Below, piece after piece: positions 41,597 to 50,130 of a DNA stretch of 64,000 bases (positions are counted from its first letter, which is position 1; each line of letters opens with the position of its first letter). A program made the position numbers and the translations under genes. The notes beneath the pieces were generated by a model. It ran no database searches. It saw only the letters and a list, made by a program, of their open reading frames with translations, and was not told the origin of the DNA. This DNA comes from Iamia sp035765045 (GTDB taxonomy: Bacteria; Actinomycetota; Acidimicrobiia; Acidimicrobiales; Iamiaceae): contig DASTYI010000112.1 in assembly GCA_035765045.1 (NCBI GenBank), forward strand, positions 1 through 64,000, given 5' to 3'.

Positions 41597-42339
41597 GCGA
41601 GGGGCGCGTCGCGCTCGTCACCGGCGGGTCGGGGGCCATCGGTGCCGCCGCCGCCCGGGCCCTGGCCGCCGACGGGCGCGCCGTCGCCGTCGGCTACCGG
41701 GGCGGCGAGGTGGCGGCCAAGGAGGTCGTCGCCGCCATCGAGACCGCGGGCGGGCGGGCGATCGCCGTCGCCCTCGACGTCACCGACCCCGACTCGGTCA
41801 CCGCCGCCGTGGCCACCACCACCGAGGCCCTCGGCGCCCCGACCGTCGTCGTCGCCAACGCCGGCGTCACCGACGACGGGCTCTTCGTCCGCCTCACCCC
41901 CGAGCGCTGGCGAGCCGTCCTCGACGCCAACCTCGACGGCGCCTACCGCACGCTCAAGGCCGCCGTGCCCGGGATGATGAAGGCCCGCTGGGGTCGGATC
42001 GTCACCGTCTCGTCGGTCGGCGCCTACGCCGGGGCCGCCGGCCAGGCCAGCTACGCCGCCTCCAAGGCCGGCCTGATCGGGCTGACCCGGGCCCTCGCCC
42101 GCGAGCTGGCCCCCCGGTCGATCACCGCCAACGTCGTCGCCCCCGGGCCCGTCGCCACGGCCATGACCGATGCCCTGCCCGAGGCCCGCCAGGCCGAGCT
42201 GGCCGCCACCGTCCCCCTCGGGCGCATGGCCACCGCCGACGAGGTCGCCGCCACCATCGCCTTCCTGGCCTCCGACGCCGCCGCCTACGTGACCGGCGCC
42301 GTGCTGCCCGTCGACGGCGGCATGGCCATGGGCCACTGA
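41593..42339 (+). CDS. fabG: 3-oxoacyl-ACP reductase
   Basis: A 248-residue SDR with TGGSGAIG, NAGV at 89-92, Ser140/141, Tyr154 and Lys158 (YAASK), and SDAAAYVTGAVLPVDGG at the end. Next to fabH and acpP, it is the ketoreductase of the elongation cycle. The residue after the second strand (GYRG) suits NADPH. It is coupled to fabH by a GTGA overlap. Confidence 0.93.
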   Translation: MSEGRVALVTGGSGAIGAAAARALAADGRAVAVGYRGGEVAAKEVVAAIETAGGRAIAVALDVTDPDSVTAAVATTTEALGAPTVVVANAGVTDDGLFVRLTPERWRAVLDANLDGAYRTLKAAVPGMMKARWGRIVTVSSVGAYAGAAGQASYAASKAGLIGLTRALARELAPRSITANVVAPGPVATAMTDALPEARQAELAATVPLGRMATADEVAATIAFLASDAAAYVTGAVLPVDGGMAMGH

Positions 42340-42364
42340 CCACCCCCAACCCAAGGAGATCCCC

Positions 42365-42619
42365 GTGGATCGAGCCACCGTCCTCACCACCGTCATCGAC
42401 ACCGCCGTCGAGCTGCTCAAGCTCGACGCCTCGGCCGTCACCGAGGACGCCCGCTGGAAGGAGGACCTGGAGGCCGACAGCCTCGACCTCACCGAGCTGG
42501 TGATGGCGCTGGAGGACCACTTCGAGGTCGAGGTGCCCGAGGAGGCCCTGGAGGACGTGAAGACCGTGGGCGACGCCGCCGACGTCGTCCTCGCCGCCGT
42601 GAGCGCCCCGGCCTCGTGA
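42365..42619 (+). CDS. acpP: Acyl carrier protein
   Basis: An 84-residue acidic ACP with phosphopantetheine Ser39 in EADSLDLTELVMALEDHF. Helices and length are standard, with a slightly longer C-terminus. AAGGAGAT precedes the GTG. It carries the growing chain for all enzymes of the locus. Its stop overlaps fabF (GTGA). Confidence 0.95.
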   Translation: MDRATVLTTVIDTAVELLKLDASAVTEDARWKEDLEADSLDLTELVMALEDHFEVEVPEEALEDVKTVGDAADVVLAAVSAPAS

Positions 42620-43869
42620 GCGCCCGGCGCATCGCCGTCACCGGGACGGGCGTCGTCTCGCCCGCCGGCAACGACCTGGCCACCACCATGGCCCGGGTGG
42701 TGGCGGCCAAGGCGACGGCGGCGCCGATCACCCTGTTCGACGCCACCCCCCTGCCGGTCGGCTTCGCCTGCGAGGTCGGCGACCTCGACGTCGAGGGGCG
42801 GATCGGCGCCCGGGAGGCCCGCCGCATCGACCGCAGCGGCCACCTCGCCCTGGTCGCCGCGGCCGACGCCCTGGCCGACGCCGGCCTCGCCACCGCGGTG
42901 GCCGACGGGCTCGACGCCGGCCGGGTGGCCGTGGTCGCCGGCTCGGGCGTGGGCGGGCTGACCACGCTGGAGGAGCAGGTGAAGCTGCACGCCGAGCGCG
43001 GCCCCGAGAAGGGCCCGCGCCGGGTCAGCCCGATGCTGGTGCCGATGATGATGGCCAACGGCCCGGCCGCCCTGGTGGCGATCGCCCACGGCTTCACCGG
43101 CCCCTGCCTCTGCGTCGCCACCGCCTGCGCCACCGGGGCCAACGCCATCGGCGAGGCGTCCCGCATCCTGCGCGACGGCACCGCGGACGTCGTGGTGGCC
43201 GGCGCCACCGAGTGCGCCATCACCCCGACGGCGATGGCCGCCTTCGCCAACATGGGCGCCCTCAGCAAGCGGGCCGACGACCCCGCCACCGCCAGCCGCC
43301 CGTTCGACGTCGACCGCGACGGCTTCGTGATGGGCGAGGGCGCCGGCTTCCTCGTGCTCGAGGACTGGGACCACGCCGTGGGCCGGGGCGCCCGCATCCA
43401 CGGCGAGCTGCTCGGCTACGGCGCCACCTGCGATGCCGGCCACATCACGGCCCCGTCGGAGGACGGCGCCGGGGCCGCCGAGTGCATCCGCCGGGCGCTG
43501 GCCTCGGCCGGGCTGGCCGCCGGCGACGTCCGCCACGTCAACGCCCACGGCACGTCGACCCCGCTCAACGACGCCGCCGAGGCCCGGGCCATCAGCGCCG
43601 TGTTCGGCGCCGGCGCCGTGCCGGTGACGTCGACCAAGGGCGTGACCGGCCACCTGATCGGGGCGGCCGGTGCGGTCGAGGCGGCCGTCGCCCTGGCCTC
43701 GGCGGTCGACGGTGTCGTGCCGCCGGTGGCCGGCACCACCGAGGTCGATCCGGCGCTCGACGTCGACGTCGTCGTCGGCAGCCCCCGGTCGATCGAGCGC
43801 GGGCCGGTCGTGTCGACGTCGTTCGCCTTCGGCGGCCACAACGCCGCCCTCGTCCTGGCCCCCGCCTGA
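42616..43869 (+). CDS. fabF: 3-oxoacyl-ACP synthase II
   Basis: A 417-residue KAS II: Cys171 in VATACATGANAIG, His311 in VNAHGTSTPLND, Lys341 and His346 in STKGVTGHLIGAAG. It elongates acyl-ACP with malonyl-ACP. It starts within the acpP stop (GTGA). It is followed by a 198-bp repeat-filled gap, the only break inside the plus-strand operon. Confidence 0.95.
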   Translation: MSARRIAVTGTGVVSPAGNDLATTMARVVAAKATAAPITLFDATPLPVGFACEVGDLDVEGRIGAREARRIDRSGHLALVAAADALADAGLATAVADGLDAGRVAVVAGSGVGGLTTLEEQVKLHAERGPEKGPRRVSPMLVPMMMANGPAALVAIAHGFTGPCLCVATACATGANAIGEASRILRDGTADVVVAGATECAITPTAMAAFANMGALSKRADDPATASRPFDVDRDGFVMGEGAGFLVLEDWDHAVGRGARIHGELLGYGATCDAGHITAPSEDGAGAAECIRRALASAGLAAGDVRHVNAHGTSTPLNDAAEARAISAVFGAGAVPVTSTKGVTGHLIGAAGAVEAAVALASAVDGVVPPVAGTTEVDPALDVDVVVGSPRSIERGPVVSTSFAFGGHNAALVLAPA

Positions 43870-43901
43870 CCGCATGCCCCCCACCCACCCCGCGCCCCCC
43901 T

Positions 43902-44058
43902 CCCCACAAGTCGCCCTTCCTGTGGCCCCCGGGTCGCGAAAGCGCGACGCCGGGGCGACAGGAACCGGTTCTTGTGGGGTGGGGGTCGCGGTTGGGGATG
44001 GGGGGTGGGTTCCTGTGGGGCAGGGGTCGCGGAAGCGCGACGCCTGGGCCACAGGAAC
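43902..44058. repeat. Nested palindromic repeats between fabF and the carboxylase gene
   Basis: Two ~50-bp imperfect hairpins in the same orientation (43917-43965 and 44009-44058). Each has TTCCTGT/ACAGGAA outer arms and a GTCGCG-AAG-CGCGAC type tip. The first is enclosed by a further pair CCCCACAAG (43902-43910) and CTTGTGGGG (43971-43979). The GGAACCGGTTCTTGT between them resembles AGAACCAGTTCTTGT at 6663-6677. REP/BIME-like DNA, possibly shaping mRNA stability or termination inside the operon. Confidence 0.65.
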
Positions 44059-44067
44059 GATGCGGCG

Positions 44068-45582
44068 ATGACCGACCTGGTCGAGGCGGCGGAGGCGGAA
44101 CCGGGTCCGGCCACCGCCGCGCTGGTCGAGCGGCCGCCCCCGACCGGACCCTCGCGCCCCGACCGGCGCCACCCCGAGCCGACCCGGTCGCTCCCCGAGC
44201 CCGGCCTCGACGGCCCCACGCTCGGCCCGCCGACGGCGATCGGGGCCGACCGCCCGGGCATCGCCGGCGCCGGGCTGATCGAGGTCGACGGGCGGACGGT
44301 GTCCTACTTCGAGGTCGGCGGCGGGAGCTGGTCGAGCCGCGACGCGGTGGCCGAGGCCGAGGTGGTCGAGCGGGCCCTGCTGCTCGGCGCCGACGTCGGC
44401 GTCCCGGTGCTCGGCGTCGTCCAGTCGCTCGCCCTCGACCCCGCCGACCTGGCCGGCCTGGCCGCCTGGGGCCGCGTCGCCCACGCCGCCGTCCGGGCCT
44501 CGGGGGCGGTGCCCCTCCTCCTCGCCGTCACCGGCGCCTGCCACGGCGGCCTGGCCACCATCCTCGGGCTGGCCGACCACGTCGTCCTCACCCGCGAGGC
44601 CAGCGCCTACGTCAACGGCCCGGCCGCCGTCCGAGCCGTGACGGCGATCGAGGTCTCCCCCGTCGACCTCGGCGGCCCCGCCGCCCACCACCGCGACACC
44701 GGGCTGGCCTCGCTGGTGGCCGAGGACCGCGACGACGCCATCGCCGCCCTCGCCGACCTGCTCGCCTACCACCCGTCGTCGTGGGACACGCCGCTGCCCC
44801 CGACCCCGTGCGCTGACCCGCCCGACCGTCCCTGCCGACGGGCGGCGACGACGGTGCCGACCGAGCCCCGGGCGTCCTACGACGTGCGCGACGTCCTCGA
44901 CGACATCGCCGACGAGGGCAGCGTGCTGGAGGTCCGGGCCGACCACGCCCCCAACCTCGTCACCGCCTTCGCCCGCCTCGGCGGCCGTGCCGTCGCCGTC
45001 ATCGCCAACCAGCCCCGCATCCGGGCCGGCACGCTCGACATCGCCGCCGGGTCGAAGGCGGCCCGCCACGTCCAGGCCGCCGACGCCGCCGGCATCCCCC
45101 TCCTCACCCTGGTCGACACCCCCGGCTTCGAACCGGGCAAGGACCTGGAGTGGCGGGGGATGATCCGCCACGGTGCCGAGCTGGTCCACGCCTACTGCGC
45201 GGCGACGGTGCCCCGGGTGTGCGTCGTGCTCCGCAAGTCCTACGGCGGCGCGTACATCGTGATGGACTCGCGGGAGATCGGCTCCGACCTCGTCCTCGCC
45301 TGGCCGACGGCCGAGATCGCGGTGATGGGCGCCCCCGGCGCCGTCGCCATCCTCAACCGTCGGGAGATCGCCGCCGCCGAGGACCCCGAGGCCACCCGGG
45401 CGGCGCTGATCGCCGACTACGAGGCCCGCTTCTGCACCCCGGCGGTGGCCGCCGACCGGGGCTACGTCGACCAGGTGATCGACCCCGCCGCCACCCGGGC
45501 CCACCTGGTCGCCGCCTTCGCCCGCCTGGCCGGCAAGCGACCCCGCCTGGTCGAGCGCCGCCACTCCACCACCCCGTGCTGA
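44068..45582 (+). CDS. Acyl-CoA carboxylase carboxyltransferase subunit
   Basis: A 504-residue carboxyltransferase with two crotonase-fold halves. The N-terminal half has a DGRTVSYFEVGGGS opening and VPLLLAVTGACHGGLATILGLADHVV. The C-terminal half has FARLGGRAVAVIANQPRIRAGTLD, LVDTPGFEPGKDLEWRGMIRHGAEL and RKSYGGAYIVMDS with VMGAPGAVAI. An ~70-residue disordered leader is unusual. It transfers carboxyl from biotin to acetyl-CoA to make malonyl-CoA. No biotin carboxylase or biotinylated BCCP gene is nearby. The ATG at 44068 follows directly after the repeat. Confidence 0.88.
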   Translation: MTDLVEAAEAEPGPATAALVERPPPTGPSRPDRRHPEPTRSLPEPGLDGPTLGPPTAIGADRPGIAGAGLIEVDGRTVSYFEVGGGSWSSRDAVAEAEVVERALLLGADVGVPVLGVVQSLALDPADLAGLAAWGRVAHAAVRASGAVPLLLAVTGACHGGLATILGLADHVVLTREASAYVNGPAAVRAVTAIEVSPVDLGGPAAHHRDTGLASLVAEDRDDAIAALADLLAYHPSSWDTPLPPTPCADPPDRPCRRAATTVPTEPRASYDVRDVLDDIADEGSVLEVRADHAPNLVTAFARLGGRAVAVIANQPRIRAGTLDIAAGSKAARHVQAADAAGIPLLTLVDTPGFEPGKDLEWRGMIRHGAELVHAYCAATVPRVCVVLRKSYGGAYIVMDSREIGSDLVLAWPTAEIAVMGAPGAVAILNRREIAAAEDPEATRAALIADYEARFCTPAVAADRGYVDQVIDPAATRAHLVAAFARLAGKRPRLVERRHSTTPC

Positions 45583-45606
45583 CCCCGCGCCTGAAAGGCT
45601 CACCCC

Positions 45607-46377
45607 GTGCTCCTCGCTGACCGCACCGTCCTGGTCACCGGCGTCCTCACGCCGTCGTCGATCGCCTTCGCCTGCGCCCGCCTGGCCCAGGAGCAGGGCG
45701 CCGATGTCGTCCTGACCTCGTTCGGCCGCGCCCTCAGCGTCACCGAGCGGGCGGCCAAGCGGCTGCCGACCCCGGTCGACGTGCTGGAGCTCGACGTCAC
45801 CGACGCCGGCCACCTCGACCGCCTGGCCACGACCCTCGGCGACCGCTGGGAGCGCCTCGACGGGCTGGTCCACGCCGTCGGCTTCGCCCCCGAGGCCTGC
45901 CTGGGGCACGACGACGGCCTCCTCGGCGCCGGCTGGGACGACGTCGCCACCGCCCTCCACGTCTCGACCTACTCCTTCGCCTCGCTGGCCCGGGCCGTGC
46001 GCCCGCTGCTGGGCGAGGGGTCGAGCGTCGTCGGACTCGACTTCGACGCCTCGGTGGCGTGGCCGGCCTACGACTGGATGGGCGTGGCCAAGGCCGGGCT
46101 GGAGTCGGCGTCGCGCTACCTGGCCCGCGACCTCGGCCCGTCCGGGGTGCGGGTCAACCTGGTCGCCGCCGGCCCGCTGCGCACCGTCGCCGCCCGCAGC
46201 ATCCCCGGCTTCGACACGCTCTCGGGCCCGTGGGTCGAGAAGGCCCCGCTGGGCTGGGACACCGCCGACCCCGAGCCCGTCGCCCGCACCGTCGTCGCCC
46301 TCCTGTCGGACTGGCTCCCCGCCACCACCGGCGAGATCGTCCACGTCGACGGCGGCGCCCACGCCATCGGCGGCTGA
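45607..46377 (+). CDS. fabI: Enoyl-ACP reductase, InhA-type
   Basis: A 256-residue divergent SDR very close in pattern to mycobacterial InhA: TGVLTPSSIAFACARLAQEQGADVVLTSF, GLVHAVGFAP, YDWMGVAKAGLESASRYLARDLG (Tyr155 and Lys162, the Y-x6-K spacing), and NLVAAGPLRTVAARSI, with SDWLPATTGEIVHVDGGAH. It reduces trans-2-enoyl-ACP with NADH and closes the cycle. The substrate-loop region (SGPWVEKAPLGWD) is shorter than in InhA, fitting ordinary chain lengths. Confidence 0.93.
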   Translation: MLLADRTVLVTGVLTPSSIAFACARLAQEQGADVVLTSFGRALSVTERAAKRLPTPVDVLELDVTDAGHLDRLATTLGDRWERLDGLVHAVGFAPEACLGHDDGLLGAGWDDVATALHVSTYSFASLARAVRPLLGEGSSVVGLDFDASVAWPAYDWMGVAKAGLESASRYLARDLGPSGVRVNLVAAGPLRTVAARSIPGFDTLSGPWVEKAPLGWDTADPEPVARTVVALLSDWLPATTGEIVHVDGGAHAIGG

Positions 46378-46380
46378 CCG

Positions 46381-47058
46381 CTACGGCGCCAGCAGGTCGG
46401 CGAGGGCCTCGGGGGTGTCGACGACGGCGACGGCACCCGCCTCCTCCAGCTCGCCGGGCTCGGCCGACCCCCACGTGACCCCCACGGTGGGCAGGCCGTG
46501 GGCGGCGGCGCCGTGGACGTCGTGGAAGCGGTCGCCGACCATGACCACGCCGGACCGCTCGACCGCCGGCCCGAGGCCGAGCAGCGCGCCTCCGACCGAG
46601 TCGGCCTTCGAGTGCCGGCCGGCGTCGGGGTCGGCGCCGACGACGACCTCCATCCACCGCCCGAGCAGGCCCTCGGTGATGATCCGGTCGGCCAGGTGCT
46701 GCGGCTTCGACGTCGCCACGGCCATCGGCACGCCGGCGCCCGCCAGGCGGTCGAGCACGTCGGTGATGCCGACGAAGGGGACGGCCAGCGAGGCGGCGGC
46801 GTCGTCGTAGGTGGCCCGGTAGGCGTGGATCACGTCCCAGGTGCGATCGGCGGGCACCCCGACGGCGGGCGGGAAGCCGTCGGTCCACGCCGGGCCCACG
46901 CAGGCCCGCAGCACGGCTCGCTCGGGCACGGGCAGGCCGACGGTGGCCAGCGCCATGCCGAGGTGCTCGACGATGCCGGCCTCGGAGTCGCACAGGGTCC
47001 CGTCGAGGTCGAACAGCACGGCCGTCGGAGGCGGCGGGGGCAACAGGCCGGCGGGCAT
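46381..47058 (-). CDS. HAD-family phosphatase (phosphoglycolate phosphatase-like)
   Basis: A 225-residue HAD hydrolase with nucleophile Asp17 and acid/base Asp19 in LFDLDGTLCDSEAG, a helical cap, VATSKPQ (motif II), Lys in HSKADSV and VMVGDRFHDVHGAAAHG (metal site). This pattern is of the Gph/PGP type. The ATG at 47058 is chosen over an upstream one. It is convergent with fabI at 3 bp. The substrate is unproven. Confidence 0.88.
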   Translation of the reverse strand: MPAGLLPPPPPTAVLFDLDGTLCDSEAGIVEHLGMALATVGLPVPERAVLRACVGPAWTDGFPPAVGVPADRTWDVIHAYRATYDDAAASLAVPFVGITDVLDRLAGAGVPMAVATSKPQHLADRIITEGLLGRWMEVVVGADPDAGRHSKADSVGGALLGLGPAVERSGVVMVGDRFHDVHGAAAHGLPTVGVTWGSAEPGELEEAGAVAVVDTPEALADLLAP

Positions 47059-47081
47059 CGTCGAGACCCTAGGGTCGGGCC

Positions 47082-47825
47082 ATGACGCCCGATGCAACCG
47101 CCACGGCCACCGCTGCCGTCGTCAACGACCTCCCCAGCCGGTTCATGCTCGACATGGAGACCTACGGCGCGGCGGCGGCCGAGGGCTTCGAGGGGATGGA
47201 CTTCTACGCCGCCGGCCGCGGTGGCGCGCTCGGCGACGTGCCCAGCGCGGTCGTCACCGCCGCCTTCGTCTTCTTCGCCCCCGCCCTGGTCGACGAGAGC
47301 TGGACCCGCAGCGGTGCGCTGATGCCCCGCCAGGCCGCGGCCGACCTGTGGGCGGCGTCGTGCGCCCGCTGGGCCGAGGCCCACCTCGCCGGCGCCGACG
47401 AGGCCGGCCTCGCCCGCCTGGCCGAGCTGCTCGGCCGGATGAACGCCGCCGCCAGCACCGCCGGCGCCCCCTGCTTCGGTGCCTGGCGGGCCCAGCCCGA
47501 GCCGACCGCCGACCGGCCCGCCGCCCTCGCCCTCCACCGCCTGATGGTCCTGCGCGAGCTGCGGGGCGGGCTCCACGGCGCGGCCGTCATCGCCCACGGC
47601 CTCAGCCCGCACGCGGCGCTGACCATCCGGACGCCGCACATGCTCCCGATCTTCGGCTGGGACGGCCCCCACCCCGGCGCCGACGACGCCCACGCCCACA
47701 CCGCCTGGAACGAGGCCGAGGTCGCCACCGACCGGGCCCTCGCCCCCGCCTACGAGGTCCTCGACGAGTCCGAGCGCATCGAGCTCCGCGACCTCCTCGA
47801 CTCCACCCGCGACGCGGCGAGCTAG
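47082..47825 (+). CDS. SCO6745 family protein
   Basis: A 247-residue protein resembling the actinobacterial SCO6745 family: FMLDMETYGAAAAEGFEGMDFYAAGRGGALGDVPSAVVTAAFVFFAPALVDESW, then a helical half with RLMVLRELRGGLHGAAVIAHGLSPHAAL, and WDGPHPG with ARG/HTAWNEAEVATDRALAPAYEVL. The function is unknown; the conserved His/Trp near the C-terminus resembles a cofactor pocket. It overlaps the opposing VOC gene by 4 bp. Confidence 0.75.
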   Translation: MTPDATATATAAVVNDLPSRFMLDMETYGAAAAEGFEGMDFYAAGRGGALGDVPSAVVTAAFVFFAPALVDESWTRSGALMPRQAAADLWAASCARWAEAHLAGADEAGLARLAELLGRMNAAASTAGAPCFGAWRAQPEPTADRPAALALHRLMVLRELRGGLHGAAVIAHGLSPHAALTIRTPHMLPIFGWDGPHPGADDAHAHTAWNEAEVATDRALAPAYEVLDESERIELRDLLDSTRDAAS

Positions 47826-48250
47826 AGGTCCGGCGGCGGGCCGCCCCGGTCGGGGTCCCGGGGGCTGAGGAGGCCGACGGCGCGGCCGTCGGGGTCGTCG
47901 ACGATGGCGAAGCGGGCGCCCCAGAAGGCGTCGTGGGGGGCGATCCGGCTGGGGTGGCCGGCGTCGACCAGCCGCTGGTGGACCTCGTCGACCGCCTCCC
48001 GGCTGGGCACGCCGAAGCCCAGCAGCGTGGTGGCATCGCCGGCGCCGTAGGCCTCGCCCAGCGCCGCGCTGTCGAGCTCGAGCTCCGCCGACGACCCGAC
48101 CTCGACCCCGCTGACGTGGTGGGCCCCGGTGGCGGTGCGCCAGATCAGGTCCTCGCCCCAGGTGACGCCGAGGAGGGCGTAGAAGGCGATGGTGGCGTCG
48201 ACGTCGGCGCAGATCAGGTTGAGCCCGGTGAACCGGACGTCGTCAGCCAT
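47822..48250 (-). CDS. VOC (glyoxalase/dioxygenase-fold) protein
   Basis: A 142-residue vicinal-oxygen-chelate protein. It has RFTGLNLICADVDATIAFYALLGVTW, VSGVEVG, LLGFGVPSREAVDEVHQRLVDAGHP and FAIVDDPDGRAVGLLSP. Metal-ligand positions are not fully kept, so catalytic activity is uncertain. It overlaps by 8 bp the LLM oxidoreductase gene that follows on the minus strand. Confidence 0.82.
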   Translation of the reverse strand: MADDVRFTGLNLICADVDATIAFYALLGVTWGEDLIWRTATGAHHVSGVEVGSSAELELDSAALGEAYGAGDATTLLGFGVPSREAVDEVHQRLVDAGHPSRIAPHDAFWGARFAIVDDPDGRAVGLLSPRDPDRGGPPPDL

Positions 48251-49211
48251 GGTCGGGCGCCAGGTCGCGGGCGGCCTGGACCGGGTCGAGGCCGAAGGGC
48301 AGGACGGCGAGGGCCGGGCAGGTGACGCCGTTGTCGACGTAGCGCTGGACGTGCTCCCGGCACTCCTCGGGCGAGCCGTGGACGATCAGCTGGTCGACGA
48401 CCTCGTCGGGGATCGCCTCCAGCGCCGCCTTGCGGTCGCCGTCCTTCCACGCCTTCCACATCGGGGCCAGCACGTCGCCCCGGCCGACCCACTCGTGGAA
48501 GGCGGCGTAGACGGGGACGTTCAGGTAGGCGGCGATGGCGTAGCGGCCCATGGCCCGGACGGTGGCGGCGTCGGTGGTGGGGGCCACGAAGATGCGGGCG
48601 ATCACCTCCTTGCCCTCGCCCTGCTCGTGGACGATCGGGGCGACCTGGGCGACGTCTTCGGCCGACAGCCAGTTGATGATGGCGCCGTCGCCCTCCCGAC
48701 CGGCGAGGCGCAGCATCCCCTCGCGCAGGGCGGCGATCATGATCTTGGGCTGCTCCTCGGGGACCCGGCCGAGCTTGAACCCCTTGACCTCGAAGGTGTC
48801 GTAGGCCTCCTTCACCTTCTCGCCGGTGAGGGCGGTGCGGAGGAAGCGGACCATGTCCCGCGTCTTCTTGTACGGCTCCTCGAAGGGGATGTCGTTCCAG
48901 CGCTCGACGATGACGTTCGACGACGTGCCGATGCCGAAGGCCACCCGGCCGGGAGCGGCGTCGGCCAGGGCGGCGACGCTCTGGGCCAACGTCGCCGGGC
49001 CGCGGGTGTAGGCGGGGACGATGGCGCTGCCCAGGCGCAGCGTCGGCGCCCACGTCGAGGCCAGGGCGAGCGGGGTGAAGGCGTCGGCGCCGTCGGCCTC
49101 GCTCGACCACACGTCGGTGTAGCCGCGGTCGCCCAGCTCGACGATCGCCTCCCGCTGGGCGTGGAGGGGGAGGCCGTCGAACGGGATGGTCATGCCGTAG
49201 CGCTGCTGCAT
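48243..49211 (-). CDS. LLM-class F420-dependent oxidoreductase
   Basis: A 322-residue luciferase-like protein: AIVELGDRGYTDVWSSEADGADAFTPLALAS, LRLGSAIVPAYTRGPATLAQSVAALADAAPGRVAFGIGTSSN, and EECREHVQRYVDNGV near the end. SSEADG and GTSS are typical of the F420-binding group. The ATG at 49211 fits. Its substrate is unknown. It is a different subfamily from the one at 12.8 kb. Confidence 0.85.
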   Translation of the reverse strand: MQQRYGMTIPFDGLPLHAQREAIVELGDRGYTDVWSSEADGADAFTPLALASTWAPTLRLGSAIVPAYTRGPATLAQSVAALADAAPGRVAFGIGTSSNVIVERWNDIPFEEPYKKTRDMVRFLRTALTGEKVKEAYDTFEVKGFKLGRVPEEQPKIMIAALREGMLRLAGREGDGAIINWLSAEDVAQVAPIVHEQGEGKEVIARIFVAPTTDAATVRAMGRYAIAAYLNVPVYAAFHEWVGRGDVLAPMWKAWKDGDRKAALEAIPDEVVDQLIVHGSPEECREHVQRYVDNGVTCPALAVLPFGLDPVQAARDLAPDHG

Positions 49212-49257
49212 GGCCTCGTTCCTAGCGCTTCGGCGCGGGGAGCGCCTCCGGTCGCCG

Positions 49258-50073
49258 CTACCGCTTGAGGGCCGGGTGCTGCCGGGCGAGGATCGGCACC
49301 AGCAGCGACTTGGGGGCGAGCCGGCCGGCGTAGGCGCCGACCAGGTTGGCGGCCCCGGGGATGACGACCCGCCGGCCCCGCGCCATGCCCTCGACGGCGG
49401 CCTTGGCCACGTCCTCGGCCGTCTCCCACATGAACGCCGGGAGGGCGCCGTCGGACTCCTCCTCGGTGAGCCCGGCGACCTCGCCGAAGCCGGTCTTCAC
49501 CGGCCCGGGGCACAGCGACGTGGCGGTGACGCCCGTGCCCCTCAGCTCGGCGAACAGCGAGTCGGTGTAGGAGAGCACGAAGGCCTTGGCCGCGGCGTAG
49601 CTCGCCTGCCCCGGCAGCGGCTGGAAGGCGCCGACCGAGGCCACGTTGAGCACGGCGCCCCGGCCCCGCTCGACCATGCCCGGGACGATCCGGCTGCACA
49701 GGTCGACCACGGCCTCGACGTCGACCCGCACCAGCCGCACCTCGGCGTCGGGGTCCGAGGTGGCCACCCGACCGGTCGTCGAGAAGCCGGCGTTGTTGGC
49801 CAGCACGTCGACCACCTGGCCCCGGTCGGCGACCTCCTGGACGAGGGCGGCCCGGCTGTCGGGGTCGGCCAGGTCGGCGGCGATCACCTCGGCCCGGACG
49901 CCGTGGGCCGTCGTCAGCCGCCCGGCGACCTCGTGGAGCAGGTCCTCCCGCCGGGCCACCAGGGTGAGCCCGTGGCCCCGCTTCGCCAGCTCGACGGCGA
50001 GCTCGACCCCGATCCCCGACGACGCCCCCGTGACGAGCGCGGTCCGACCCTCTCCTGGCACTGGCAAGCCCAC
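49258..50073 (-). CDS. SDR family oxidoreductase (DltE/YqjQ-like)
   Basis: A 271-residue SDR: TGASSGIGVELAVELAKRGHGLTLVARRED (NADP-type Arg pair), NNAGFSTTG, Ser146, Tyr159 and Lys163 (YAAAK), and SLFAELRGTGVTATSLCPGPVKTGF, the last typical of the DltE/YqjQ group. A C-terminal amphipathic tail may contact membrane. It starts at GTG 50073. It is the likely downstream partner of the thioesterase gene by orientation, 57 bp apart. Confidence 0.85.
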   Translation of the reverse strand: MGLPVPGEGRTALVTGASSGIGVELAVELAKRGHGLTLVARREDLLHEVAGRLTTAHGVRAEVIAADLADPDSRAALVQEVADRGQVVDVLANNAGFSTTGRVATSDPDAEVRLVRVDVEAVVDLCSRIVPGMVERGRGAVLNVASVGAFQPLPGQASYAAAKAFVLSYTDSLFAELRGTGVTATSLCPGPVKTGFGEVAGLTEEESDGALPAFMWETAEDVAKAAVEGMARGRRVVIPGAANLVGAYAGRLAPKSLLVPILARQHPALKR

Positions 50074-50130
50074 GACCGGTCACAGTACGCCACGGCCGGC
50101 GGGCCCATCGGCGCTCGGTGGCGTCCCTCG

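Noticed and set aside
39928..46362. A 2144-codon minus-strand open frame across the fab operon
   Set aside because: It is antisense to well-recognised genes and reads as low-complexity Gly/Arg/Val. High GC removes stop codons from antisense frames.
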